Shown here: positions 12,774 through 20,798 of the stretch, piece after piece | Numbering within the stretch: the first letter of the stretch is position 1 | Layout: each line of letters opens with the position of its first letter | Origin: JBMZCV01 sp049613665 | Lineage (GTDB): Bacteria > Bacteroidota > Bacteroidia > Chitinophagales > UBA2359 | Direction of reading: 5' to 3' | NCBI GenBank assembly: GCA_049613665.1 | Contig: JBMZCV010000081.1 | Span: 1 to 20,798 of the forward strand | Length of the DNA: 20,798 nt | Position numbers and translations under genes: made by a program | The notes under the pieces: generated by a model | Seen by the model: only the letters and a program-made list of their open reading frames with translations | Database searches by the model: none | Told to the model about the DNA's origin: nothing

Positions 12774-14030
12774 TTATGATTTTCTTTCATATTTTCGAAT
12801 AATAATGCCTAACGGCCTATCATAGCTAATGTAGTTTTGTATCCAATCGACTAAAGTAACTATCTTGTTTCGGAAACCTATCAAAGAAATGAGATGAATA
12901 AACATCCAAACAAACCATGCAAATCTACCTTGAAATTTCCATTTTGGCAAATCAACCACAGCTTTGTTTTTGCCAATGGTAGCCATAGTTCCTTTATTGT
13001 GATATTTGAATGTCTGCATTGACTTATTTTCTTGCAGCCGTAGCAAGTTGTGGGCCAAATGCTTTCCTTGTTGAATAGCTACTTGAGCCAACATTGGCAG
13101 TCCTTTCGGATTTGTTTCGTCAATTTTGGCTGCGATGTCACCGATAGCAAAAACATTTGCTGTTTCTAATACTTGGTTATAATCATTAACACCTATTCTG
13201 TTGCCTGCTACCAAATTTGTTTTATCCAAACCCTTGATGGTTGCACCTTTTACGCCAGCCGTCCAAATGACGGTTTCGGTCTGAAAAGTGTTGCCATTTT
13301 CTAAAAAAACGGTATGTCCATCAAAACGTTGCACTTTGGCATTTAGCATAACCTCCACGCCTAGTTCTTTGATGTATTTTAAACTAGCATTAGACGATTC
13401 GCTCGACATTGTGCCGAGTAGTTTATCGGCAGCTTCAAACAAATAGATGTGCATATTGTCGAAATCAAACTCTGGAAAATCTTTCGGCAATACTCTTTTC
13501 TTCATTTCTGCCAATGCACCAGCTACTTCAAGGCCTGCTGGCCCACCACCAATAATCGCAACATTGACAATGCCAGCCTGTTTTTCGCTATTGAGTGTTA
13601 AAACTTTTTCTAAGTTTTGCATCAAAAAACTTCTGATATTTAGTGCATCAACAATGCCTTTTAGCGGTAGCAACTTGCCTTTTATGGGTTCAAAATTAAA
13701 AAAATTGTTGGTACTTCCCGAAGCAATCACAAGATAGTCATAAGTAATTGTTCCAATATTTGTTTCTAAAGCAGAGTTTTTTTGGTCAATTTTCGTAACT
13801 TCTGCCATTCTAAACCGAATATTCTTGATACCTCGTAAAAATCGGCGAATAGGATAAACAATACTATCTGGCTCTAAACCTCCTGTTGCGACTTGATATA
13901 ACAAAGGTTGAAAAGTGTGATAATTATTTTTGTCAATAATTAAAACATCTATATTTTTATGAGCTAAATGTTTGGCTAGTGATAAACCGCCAAAACCTGC
14001 ACCAATAATAACTACTTTTTTTCTATTCAT
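12774..14030 (-). CDS. ndh: Type II NADH:quinone oxidoreductase
   Basis: A 418-residue flavoprotein that passes electrons from NADH to the quinone pool (menaquinone expected in this phylum) at the inner membrane face without pumping protons. The FAD-binding Rossmann motif is VVIIGAGFGGLSLAKHL (6-22) and the NADH-binding one is VAIIGGGPAGLEVAGAL (157-173). Also present are VIWTAGVKG (254-262), NVFAIGDIA (292-300) and AQVAIQQGKHLAHNL (315-329), the AQxAxQQG quinone-site pattern. The hydrophobic C-terminal part (FAWFVWMFIHLISLIGF) probably holds it to the membrane. The frame stays open to 14198, but the ATG at 14030 begins three to four residues before the first beta strand, so the upstream part is leader. 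A strong terminator follows 11 bp after the stop. Confidence 0.92.
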   Translation of the reverse strand: MNRKKVVIIGAGFGGLSLAKHLAHKNIDVLIIDKNNYHTFQPLLYQVATGGLEPDSIVYPIRRFLRGIKNIRFRMAEVTKIDQKNSALETNIGTITYDYLVIASGSTNNFFNFEPIKGKLLPLKGIVDALNIRSFLMQNLEKVLTLNSEKQAGIVNVAIIGGGPAGLEVAGALAEMKKRVLPKDFPEFDFDNMHIYLFEAADKLLGTMSSESSNASLKYIKELGVEVMLNAKVQRFDGHTVFLENGNTFQTETVIWTAGVKGATIKGLDKTNLVAGNRIGVNDYNQVLETANVFAIGDIAAKIDETNPKGLPMLAQVAIQQGKHLAHNLLRLQENKSMQTFKYHNKGTMATIGKNKAVVDLPKWKFQGRFAWFVWMFIHLISLIGFRNKIVTLVDWIQNYISYDRPLGIIIRKYERKS

Positions 14031-14344
14031 TTTTTGTGTTAATAGATGTAATGAAAAAAAACTGTAAGCGATAAATGCAAAGTTGGTTACAATAATATAA
14101 AATACGTCGTTTTTTAACTCAAAATGATTGTATAGTTCTCCGAGAGTGAACTGCTTATTTTTTGTCAAAAAAGAAATTACAATTCCATTTTGAGCCAAAT
14201 TTATTCTTATAAAAAGAACACCTTATAAAGCTTATTGGTTTTTGTTTTGGCTCAAAAAAAAAGCAACACCTTTTGTAATAAAAGATGCTGCTTGATAACA
14301 CAAAAAATGTCTGTTTATGAAATATTTTTTTTAGTCGAAAAAAA
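14031..14344. other. Intergenic region upstream of ndh
   Basis: It holds the terminator of the upstream S74/T9SS gene (14254-14293) and an AT-rich stretch of about 220 bp before ndh. The ndh frame happens to be open to 14198, but that part has no similarity I recognise. No exact TAnnTTTG box was found at a good distance; CAACTTTG near 14090 is one base off. Confidence 0.45.
14254..14293 (-). terminator. Intrinsic terminator of the S74/T9SS gene
   Basis: A 14-position stem (14261-14274 with 14280-14293), 5-nt loop. Its two imperfect positions are G-U wobbles in minus-strand RNA and mismatches on the plus strand, and a nine-T run follows on the minus strand. It ends the transcript of the gene that stops at 14345. 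Confidence 0.87.
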
Positions 14345-16564
14345 TTATTTTACCAAAATCATTTGCTTTGTATCTATCGTTTTTCCATCTAAAACAATAC
14401 TATACAAATAAGTGCCAGCCGTTAGTTTTTTAGCAGAAATAGTAGTTTTAGTATTGCCTCTTGTCGCAATGTCCATTGTGCTGATAACTTGGCCATTCAG
14501 GTTTGTGATTTGCAATTGTGCAGCATTCACATTTTCTGGAATATAATATTCAATAAAAGTATCGTTTGTAAAAGGATTTGGCGAGTTTTGTGCTAAAGTA
14601 GCTGCTTTGTCTCCTTCTAAAATCATATTTTCAGTTTTGCTAGATACTTTTGAATCAAGGTTTGCCAACATGTTTTTGATTTCAGCAATGTCGTTTCTCA
14701 AAGCTTCATTTTCAGCTTTTAATGCTTCGTTTTGTTTTTCTACATTTTCGATAGTTGTTTGCTGCTCTTGAATGGCTTTGATAGCCAAAATTCCGAAATC
14801 ATCATAAGCTAAAGCCAAGTTGCTATCATCTTCATTGTGACGCACGATGTCTGGAAAAATTTCTTGCACTTCTTGAGCGATAAAACCATAAGATTTGTTT
14901 TTAGCTCTTGCTTTAGATTCTTTATAGTAATATTTTGAAGGCTTCAACTCCATTACTTTGTCCAATACATTGTCTAACTGCTCAATATCCGTTTTTAGTT
15001 TTCTATCAGAACTTTGAACGTAAGCACCATCTTCATCTGTAATATCTGCTTTGATTACACCGTTGAAATAAAACTTGTAATTTTGAGTAGTCAAACCAAT
15101 ACCATTTTCCCAATAATCTGCGTTAGATTGGTCTTCGATTCTAAGTGATGAGTTAGCATTTGTTTGTTTGATGTGCAAGCTGTTTTGTGGATTAAAAGTA
15201 TTGATAGCTATATCACTTCCTACCAACAAATCGCCTGAAGTAATACGAGTTTCCCCATGTATAGACAAAATACCATTTGGATTAATAGACTTAGTATATA
15301 TAGTGCTCCAATAATCTGTTTCACTACCTAAATAAAAAGCAGTAGATTCTGAGCTTACCAAACCTTTAGAAGTAGGCAATACATGTAAGGCATGTTGATG
15401 ACCAAACTCAATTAGGTCGATATATGTTCTTTTAATATCAAGGTGCAAATCGGCAGTAGAACCTGCATTTATTACATTAGGACGTTCTGGCATCATGCGT
15501 ACATCGCCATTGAAATGGCCAGCCCAAACTTGTTCACTATCTCTAAAGCCTAAAGCACCTTGGACTCCTCCACTCCATTGGCTACCAATAACGGCTGCTG
15601 AGTTTGCATAATCTAAATAGCTAAAACCAGCTATACCTGCCGAATATTCATTACCCCAATTGCTAGTTCCTTTTATAGCTACATCTATACCATCTTCGCT
15701 CCAATCTACTCCACCATTTCCGAATCCACTTAAACCACTACGATAACTATAAATGCCGCTTGAGTCTGCTCCTGTTTCACCTGAAGCTCGATAGACATAT
15801 AGATTGCTTTTAGTGTCAATCGCTGTTGTATTGATAGCTACATTGCCTGTATTATGATAAATACCATCTGCATCTTCTGTCCAGTCAGTATCTGCACCAC
15901 CGCCAGCAGGAATAAGTTGTGTGCTAAGATTACCCAAATCGTCTGCTACCACCATTTCATAAACATCGTCAGTAGCAGCCAAATCACTAATTCTAGCAGA
16001 AGTAGTATTGAGTTTTCCAGTTATCCATGTTTCGCCTGTGCCAGCATCAATGCCAACAATGCTACTTCCGTTGTTGTCTAAAAATTGGTATTGGCCTTCA
16101 GTAGCATTAAATAGTAAGCCAAAATCGGTTACTGTACCGCCGCCGCTTTGGTAGCGAAACGCATATCTATCTGGCCCAACGAGATAATCGGCAGTAGCAC
16201 CAAAACTAAGACTACCATTCATCAGAGTATTGCCCGTAGTGGCATTGATGCCCAATAAGGTCATGCCTGCTCCATCAGTAAATTGGTACTCGCCATCGGT
16301 TTGACTAAATCTCAAACCATAATTTGTTACGTTGCCACCTGCTTCATAGCGAAAAGCAAAACGGTTTGGGCCTACCAACATATCAGAACCAGAGTTAAAG
16401 CTAAGGTTGCTGTTTTGGCCAATAATAACTTTTCCATTGCTATTATTATTGATTATATCTCCGCCTACTGGTACAAATTGGGCATTTGCTTCTTGGCAAA
16501 ACCCCAGAGCTATAAAAAAACTAGATAAAAAAACTGCTTTGAAAGAAAAAATACTTTTAGTCAT
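14345..16564 (-). CDS. T9SS-exported protein with tail-fibre S74 chaperone domain
   Basis: A 739-residue surface protein. The signal peptide (1-28) ends in ANA. Two tandem repeats of 65 residues (about 54-118 and 119-183) share LVGPxRxAFRY and GxYQF blocks, typical of beta-rich tail-fibre-like stalks. The middle (about 190-500) is Gly/Asn/Asp-rich with no named domain seen. A Peptidase_S74-type intramolecular chaperone domain starts at SDRKLKTDI (519-527), includes SYGFIAQEVQEIFPDIV (558-574), and keeps the Ser519 and Lys524 spacing of the self-cleaving phage proteins. A heptad-like coiled coil follows (598-640), then a T9SS sorting domain from LAQNSPNPF (657-665) to the end. It probably forms trimers on the cell surface (inference from the family). 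The ATG at 16564 precedes a good signal peptide. The terminator is at 14254-14293. Confidence 0.85.
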   Translation of the reverse strand: MTKSIFSFKAVFLSSFFIALGFCQEANAQFVPVGGDIINNNSNGKVIIGQNSNLSFNSGSDMLVGPNRFAFRYEAGGNVTNYGLRFSQTDGEYQFTDGAGMTLLGINATTGNTLMNGSLSFGATADYLVGPDRYAFRYQSGGGTVTDFGLLFNATEGQYQFLDNNGSSIVGIDAGTGETWITGKLNTTSARISDLAATDDVYEMVVADDLGNLSTQLIPAGGGADTDWTEDADGIYHNTGNVAINTTAIDTKSNLYVYRASGETGADSSGIYSYRSGLSGFGNGGVDWSEDGIDVAIKGTSNWGNEYSAGIAGFSYLDYANSAAVIGSQWSGGVQGALGFRDSEQVWAGHFNGDVRMMPERPNVINAGSTADLHLDIKRTYIDLIEFGHQHALHVLPTSKGLVSSESTAFYLGSETDYWSTIYTKSINPNGILSIHGETRITSGDLLVGSDIAINTFNPQNSLHIKQTNANSSLRIEDQSNADYWENGIGLTTQNYKFYFNGVIKADITDEDGAYVQSSDRKLKTDIEQLDNVLDKVMELKPSKYYYKESKARAKNKSYGFIAQEVQEIFPDIVRHNEDDSNLALAYDDFGILAIKAIQEQQTTIENVEKQNEALKAENEALRNDIAEIKNMLANLDSKVSSKTENMILEGDKAATLAQNSPNPFTNDTFIEYYIPENVNAAQLQITNLNGQVISTMDIATRGNTKTTISAKKLTAGTYLYSIVLDGKTIDTKQMILVK

Positions 16565-16920
16565 GGTTAGTATTATTTAGTAATAAAAATATGTGTCAAA
16601 TAAAATACTTGTTATTATTATTCTATCTATAAAGTCTTGATAATGTTTTACTTAAAAAAAGACATTATGTTTAGTAATACGGATAATAACAAAAATTCTT
16701 TAAAAATGCAAGCTTTTTTTTTTGCATAAAATCAATTTAAACAATTTAACAAAAAGGTTTTTCAAAAAACAAAAGCTAACATATTAACATTTAAACAAGC
16801 TTTTAGCTACTGCAATTTATTTTTGATATTTCACTAAAGAAAAAACTTATTTTTTTCTTTCAACGTTTTTTTTTATCTATATTCGTGGTTGCTCACAGAT
16901 TTGAAAAAATAAAATACAAC
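16565..16920. other. Divergent promoter region, S74/T9SS gene and TPR-CHAT gene
   Basis: An AT-rich region between two divergent genes. A short hairpin ATGCAA/TTGCAT surrounds a poly-T loop near 16708-16730. No exact TAnnTTTG box with good spacing was found for either gene; TATATTCG near 16878 is a weak match for the plus-strand gene. No other structure is evident. Confidence 0.45.
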
Positions 16921-19746
16921 ATGAATATTTATTTTGAAGCGGGAAAAGCATTATGGAAAAAATTGGAATATCGTTCAGCAATCGAACAGTTCACTAAAGC
17001 AAGCGAAATCTATCTTGCCGAAGTAGCTTTGGAAGATTATGGTCAAAGTGTTGTTTATATAGCAAATTGTCACTATATATTGCAAGAATACGATTTAGCT
17101 ATTATTTTTTTTAAAAAACGCTTGGAAAATATTACCATTCAAAATAAAGAAGTAATAAATGTAAATGATATTATTGTTAATAAAATCAACATTGGTGTTT
17201 GTTACGAAAAAGAAGGAAACTTTGATAAATCATTATGGTTTTATCAGCAGTCGCTAGAGCTTTTCTTGCAACACGAAGAAACAAGAGCATCAAATGTTTC
17301 GCAAAAAGCTTTTATTTACAATAATATAGGGCGAGTATATGAGCAAAAGGGAAATTATAAGCAAGCTACACAACAATATGATAAAGCAATTGAAATTTGG
17401 CAAAATATACCGCAAAACAAACTGCAATTGGCACAGGCTTTTGAAAACAAAGGCAATTGTTATTATTATGAAGGAGATTATGATATAGCCATAGCTTATC
17501 ATCAAGAAGCTTTAAAAATTCGCTCTGAAAAACTAGATTTGCATCATGTACTTATTGGTCGCAGCAACAACAACATAGCCTTGTGTTATTTTGCTAAAAA
17601 ACAATATCGCAATGCCTTAGATTTATATGAAAAAACAGAAGCTATTTATTTACAAAAAGTAGGTATATATCAGGCCAATATTGCAAGAAATCAAAACAAT
17701 CAAGGTTTGTGTTATGAATTGTTAGGCGATTACAAAACCGCTAATCGTTTTTTTGAAAAAGCTATTCATATTGCGAATGAAAGACAGGCCAAATACAGTG
17801 AAATAGACAAATATTATCATAATTTGGCTGGCTGTTTCAACAGGCAAAAGCTTTATAGTGAAGCACTTATATATTACAAAAAAGCTTTAAACATTTCGCT
17901 CCAACAGTTAGGTAGCAAACATCCTAGCGTTGCACACCGTTATAACGAAATCGCTCAAATTTATTTGAAATACGAACCGCTGCACATTCCAGCAGCTTTG
18001 GCACATTACGAAAAAGCACTCTTTGCTTTAGTGCCAGAAAACACTAATAATTTATTGTCTATCTCAGAAATTATTGAGCAAAAAAAATACTCTTCAAGTT
18101 TGCGTTTGTTCAAAACTTTGGAAGGAAAAGGAAAGGCTTTTTATTTGTTGTATTCAACAAAAACAAATAAGATACATCATTTAAAAAAAGCATTGGCCAA
18201 CTATAGTTTAGCTGATAAATTGATTGGTCAAATGCGAAAAAGCTATAAGAATGAAGCTTCTAAATTGTTATTAGCAGAAAATGCAAGTAGCATTTATGAA
18301 CAAGCTTTAGAAGTTGCAGTCGCTTTATATAACAACACTCAACAAAAAGATTTTTTAGCTATTGCATTTGCTTTTTCTGAAAAAAATAAGGCTGTTTTAT
18401 TATTGTCAGGCATGAAAGAAGCAGAAGCACAAAGGCAAGTACATATTGAGCAAGAACAGCTAGATTATTTATATGATTTGCAAGCGGAACTAAGCTATTT
18501 AAATCGCCAGATTTGGCAAGAACAACATAAAACAAATGCTGATGAGCAGAAAATAAAGACTTATCGAAGCGAACATTTCAAATTTACACAAAAATATAAT
18601 GCTTTAATTTCCTCTTTTGAAAAGGATTTTCCTGCTTATTACCAGCTAAAATATGCCGATAATTCGGTTTCAATAGTAGATTTGCAAGCAAATTTGACTG
18701 CCAATAAGGTTATTGTAGAATATTTTGTAGGAAAGACTTTAATTTATATTTTTATCATTAAAAATGATGATTTTCATTTGTGTAGTGTGCAAAAAACACA
18801 ATCTTTAATTTTAGAAATAGACAAGTTTACTTCATCTATCAAAACATTGCATGTTCGCAATTATATCCATTCTGCCTATTTTTTGTATGAAAATTTGATA
18901 AAAAAAATAGAACCTCATTTAGATGGTGTTCAAGATATATTGCTTATTCCAGATGGCCAATTGTTGAAAATTCCGTTTGAAGCTTTGTTAAGCGAAAAGT
19001 TTACAGGCAAGTTGAGAAGAATAGCGTACAACAAATTACATTATTTAATCAATAAATATCGCATTAGCTATCATTATTCAGCCAATTTGTGTTTGTATCA
19101 TCATAAAAAAGCAGAACAACTAAAATTTGAAAACTTACATGCCAAGCAACCTAGTTTTGTCGGTTTTGCACCTATTGATTTCGACAACATATATGCAAGT
19201 TTGCCAAAGTCAGCAGAAGAAGTAGTAGCAGTTGCTCATCTTTTTGAACAAAAAAATATGCCTAACAAAGTATATGTAGGCAAAGAAGCACAATTACAAC
19301 ATTTTAAGAATGAAGTAAAGCATTTTAATTATATTTTGGTAGCTTCGCATGGTGTCATTGATTGGCAACAACCTGCGGCTTCGGGTATTGCATTTGCCAA
19401 ATCTAGCGATGCCAAAATGGACAATATGTTGTATCGTGCCGATACCTATAATTTGCATTTGCAAGCCGACTTAGTGGTATTGAGTGCTTGTGAAAGTGGA
19501 ATAGGCGAGCTGGCCAAAGGCGAAGGCATGATGGGTATTAATCGTGGTTTTATGTACTCGGGAGCAAAAAATATTATTTTTACACTATTTAAAATTCCTG
19601 ATGAAACCGAGCTTATTACTGCCTTATTTAAAAACATTTTGAACAAAAAAGATTATGCAAGGTCGCTTTATGAAGCCAAAAAACAACTGATAGAAAGAAA
19701 CACATTTGTAAATAAGTGGGCTGGTTTTGTATTGATTTCTTGCTAA
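16921..19746 (+). CDS. TPR-CHAT protein (putative caspase-like protease)
   Basis: A 941-residue cytoplasmic protein with no signal peptide. The N-terminal half (about 1-380) is a row of tetratricopeptide repeats with the pattern YxxxGxYxxAxxxYxxAL, for example NNIGRVYEQKGNYKQATQQY and NNIALCYFAKKQYRNALDLY; it should bind a protein partner. A helical linker follows (about 390-580). The CHAT domain (about 580-941) starts with NKVIVEYFVGKTLIYIFII. It contains LVASHG with His810 and LSACESG with Cys857, the expected His-Cys protease pair, then GINRGFMYSGAKNIIFTLF and a typical ending WAGFVLISC. CHAT proteases can be activated through attached sensor repeats, but no CRISPR, gasdermin or other known partner is nearby. 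A GTG at 16885 opens the frame earlier; the ATG at 16921 is preferred because TPR packing starts there. Confidence 0.88.
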   Translation: MNIYFEAGKALWKKLEYRSAIEQFTKASEIYLAEVALEDYGQSVVYIANCHYILQEYDLAIIFFKKRLENITIQNKEVINVNDIIVNKINIGVCYEKEGNFDKSLWFYQQSLELFLQHEETRASNVSQKAFIYNNIGRVYEQKGNYKQATQQYDKAIEIWQNIPQNKLQLAQAFENKGNCYYYEGDYDIAIAYHQEALKIRSEKLDLHHVLIGRSNNNIALCYFAKKQYRNALDLYEKTEAIYLQKVGIYQANIARNQNNQGLCYELLGDYKTANRFFEKAIHIANERQAKYSEIDKYYHNLAGCFNRQKLYSEALIYYKKALNISLQQLGSKHPSVAHRYNEIAQIYLKYEPLHIPAALAHYEKALFALVPENTNNLLSISEIIEQKKYSSSLRLFKTLEGKGKAFYLLYSTKTNKIHHLKKALANYSLADKLIGQMRKSYKNEASKLLLAENASSIYEQALEVAVALYNNTQQKDFLAIAFAFSEKNKAVLLLSGMKEAEAQRQVHIEQEQLDYLYDLQAELSYLNRQIWQEQHKTNADEQKIKTYRSEHFKFTQKYNALISSFEKDFPAYYQLKYADNSVSIVDLQANLTANKVIVEYFVGKTLIYIFIIKNDDFHLCSVQKTQSLILEIDKFTSSIKTLHVRNYIHSAYFLYENLIKKIEPHLDGVQDILLIPDGQLLKIPFEALLSEKFTGKLRRIAYNKLHYLINKYRISYHYSANLCLYHHKKAEQLKFENLHAKQPSFVGFAPIDFDNIYASLPKSAEEVVAVAHLFEQKNMPNKVYVGKEAQLQHFKNEVKHFNYILVASHGVIDWQQPAASGIAFAKSSDAKMDNMLYRADTYNLHLQADLVVLSACESGIGELAKGEGMMGINRGFMYSGAKNIIFTLFKIPDETELITALFKNILNKKDYARSLYEAKKQLIERNTFVNKWAGFVLISC

Positions 19747-19751
19747 AAAAA

Positions 19752-20525
19752 TTATGCTTTCCCCTGTCGTTTATATTCAATATGTTTGGCTAGCATATAC
19801 ATCACTAAAATCACTTTTTCTAAATGATAGCGTTCCATATCAGTATCAATGAGAGCCTGATGTGAATAAGTCATAATACCGTTGTCCAATTTAATTACTC
19901 CTATATCTGGCCACAAATCTTGTGTAAATACGCTAACAATCATTTTATCTAATACTTGATTCATAAATCTAGAGTCATTTGTCGAAACGATATACAAATC
20001 ATTAAAATTTTGATCACTATGAATGCCTGAATAAGGTGAAAAAATAGAGAACCATTTGCTCATAAAAGTGCTTATTCTTTCTCCAAAAATACGATTTAAG
20101 GTGTGTCCTGTTTTGTTATAAAAATTTTTCCGCCATGTTTGAGGTTTTATTTCAAAAGTTTTGCCATAATTGCTTACATCAAGGCTAACAGAGATGTTAC
20201 TTGGCTTTGGAGTAAAAATAGTACTTCCTCTTGCAGATAAAGAAAATACTCTACCCAAATACTGGCCAGATAACGAAGGGTATTCCCAACCTATCTTAAA
20301 AAAAGTAGGCGTACTAATACTTAATCGTAATTTTAATTGTTTGTTTAAAGTCGAAAATTGCCTTAACATTTCATCATTTGCTTCACGAATATAATTGCGA
20401 AAAGCAATAAAAGACGCAACAACCAACAAAAACAAAATAACGGTTATTGTTATATTTAAGGTAACTAACGCAATAATCAAAACAATTGCCAAATTAGTTG
20501 TAACAAATAAATTTAATTTATTCAT
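19752..20525 (-). CDS. Membrane-anchored protein of unknown function
   Basis: A 257-residue protein I do not recognise. Residues about 6-42 are strongly hydrophobic and could form one long or two closely spaced membrane helices. After a short charged helix (NYIREANDEMLRQFSTL) comes a soluble domain of mixed beta and alpha content. It contains YPSLSGQYLGRVFSLSARG (82-100), then FGERISTFMSKWFS, NDLYIVSTND, and a C-terminal helix near DMERYHLEKVILVMYMLAKHIE. The G-x-Y-x-G-R block followed by a YIVSTND-like strand resembles an uncharacterised family of membrane-anchored bacterial proteins (recollection, not verified). Its stop is 5 bp from the stop of the convergent TPR-CHAT gene, with no terminator between. 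Convergent orientation argues against an operon with it. A candidate promoter box is at 20771-20778. Confidence 0.7.
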   Translation of the reverse strand: MNKLNLFVTTNLAIVLIIALVTLNITITVILFLLVVASFIAFRNYIREANDEMLRQFSTLNKQLKLRLSISTPTFFKIGWEYPSLSGQYLGRVFSLSARGSTIFTPKPSNISVSLDVSNYGKTFEIKPQTWRKNFYNKTGHTLNRIFGERISTFMSKWFSIFSPYSGIHSDQNFNDLYIVSTNDSRFMNQVLDKMIVSVFTQDLWPDIGVIKLDNGIMTYSHQALIDTDMERYHLEKVILVMYMLAKHIEYKRQGKA

Positions 20526-20770
20526 AACTATTTTTGCTATATTTAAGCAATAAGGTGGTAAGATAAGACCACAAAAATACTAAAATATTATTGAAGTTAG
20601 CATCTTTTACAGCAAAAACAAAAAATAAATATTTTATAAATAACAACAAGAATAGTTTTATGCTTTAAAGCAGAGATTTTTTGAGAGGAAAGGCGAAAAA
20701 AGCAGTTTTAGAATGGCAAGACTTTTCAATAAGTGTCAAATATTATGGTTCTTTGACAATTTGGGTGATG

Positions 20771-20778
20771 CAAAGATA
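20771..20778 (-). promoter_or_regulatory. Candidate -7 box for the unknown membrane protein gene
   Basis: TATCTTTG on the minus strand matches TAnnTTTG exactly. The -33 region would fall at or beyond the window edge and cannot be judged. Use of this box would give a leader of about 240 nt, so a nearer promoter may exist; a small hairpin GTGGT/ACCAC (20555-20572) lies in that leader. Confidence 0.35.
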
Positions 20779-20798
20779 ACATAAGGAAGAAATTATAT

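Noticed and set aside
16921..19746. CRISPR-linked (Craspase-type) system
   Set aside because: No repeat-spacer array or Cas gene is visible anywhere in the window.
19752..20525. Bacterial gasdermin as partner of the TPR-CHAT protein
   Set aside because: The protein has hydrophobic membrane helices at its N-terminus, lacks a gasdermin-like N-terminal cysteine and fold cues, and is convergent rather than in an operon with the protease gene.

Overview
The window is AT-rich chromosomal DNA from a member of the Bacteroidota, most likely a Cytophagales-type or related lineage. The main evidence is two secreted proteins with C-terminal type IX secretion (T9SS) sorting domains, candidate promoters with the Bacteroidota -7 box TAnnTTTG, A-rich rather than Shine-Dalgarno-like start regions, and gene types common in that phylum. 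No phage, insertion sequence, CRISPR array, tRNA or rRNA was seen. Family names come from motif recognition by eye; no database search was run.

Layout. 1-3112: ubiX (flavin prenyltransferase, -) diverges from a secreted thioredoxin-like protein (+), which converges on a sulfotransferase (-). 3480-5392: a mannose-1-phosphate guanylyltransferase (+) and a small CPMC-motif membrane protein (+). 5705-9369: a large GH18/CUB/T9SS surface glycosidase (-) and an OmpR-type response regulator with no kinase beside it (-). 9772-14030: an alanine-racemase-fold PLP protein (-), hemE (-) and a type II NADH dehydrogenase (-). 14345-16564: a T9SS-exported protein with a tail-fibre S74 chaperone domain (-). 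16921-20525: a TPR-CHAT protease-like protein (+) that converges, 5 bp apart, on an unrecognised membrane protein (-). Most genes are single transcription units with their own terminators. In three of these terminators the G-U wobbles tell which strand is read.

Functionally the window mixes respiration and cofactor genes (ubiX, hemE, NDH-2), envelope and glycan genes (GDP-mannose synthesis, sulfotransferase, GH18) and T9SS surface proteins. They do not form one pathway.

The most unusual content is between the genes. A dispersed element of about 101-106 bp occurs at least five times, with more doubtful relatives. Its two ends are conserved, its length is nearly constant, and its interior varies but usually holds a hairpin. 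Three copies (D, F, G) lie directly in front of start codons. Three copies (A, D, G) begin 7-10 bp after an exact TAnnTTTG box, as if each copy starts at a transcription start. One copy has a compensatory change in the terminal stem. This looks like a repeated 5' leader RNA or a promoter-coupled mobile element, and it is the best candidate here for something undescribed. Other points are a forced TTG start for hemE beside one copy, a 25-bp direct repeat, and terminators in crossed order with competing base pairing at 5522-5635.
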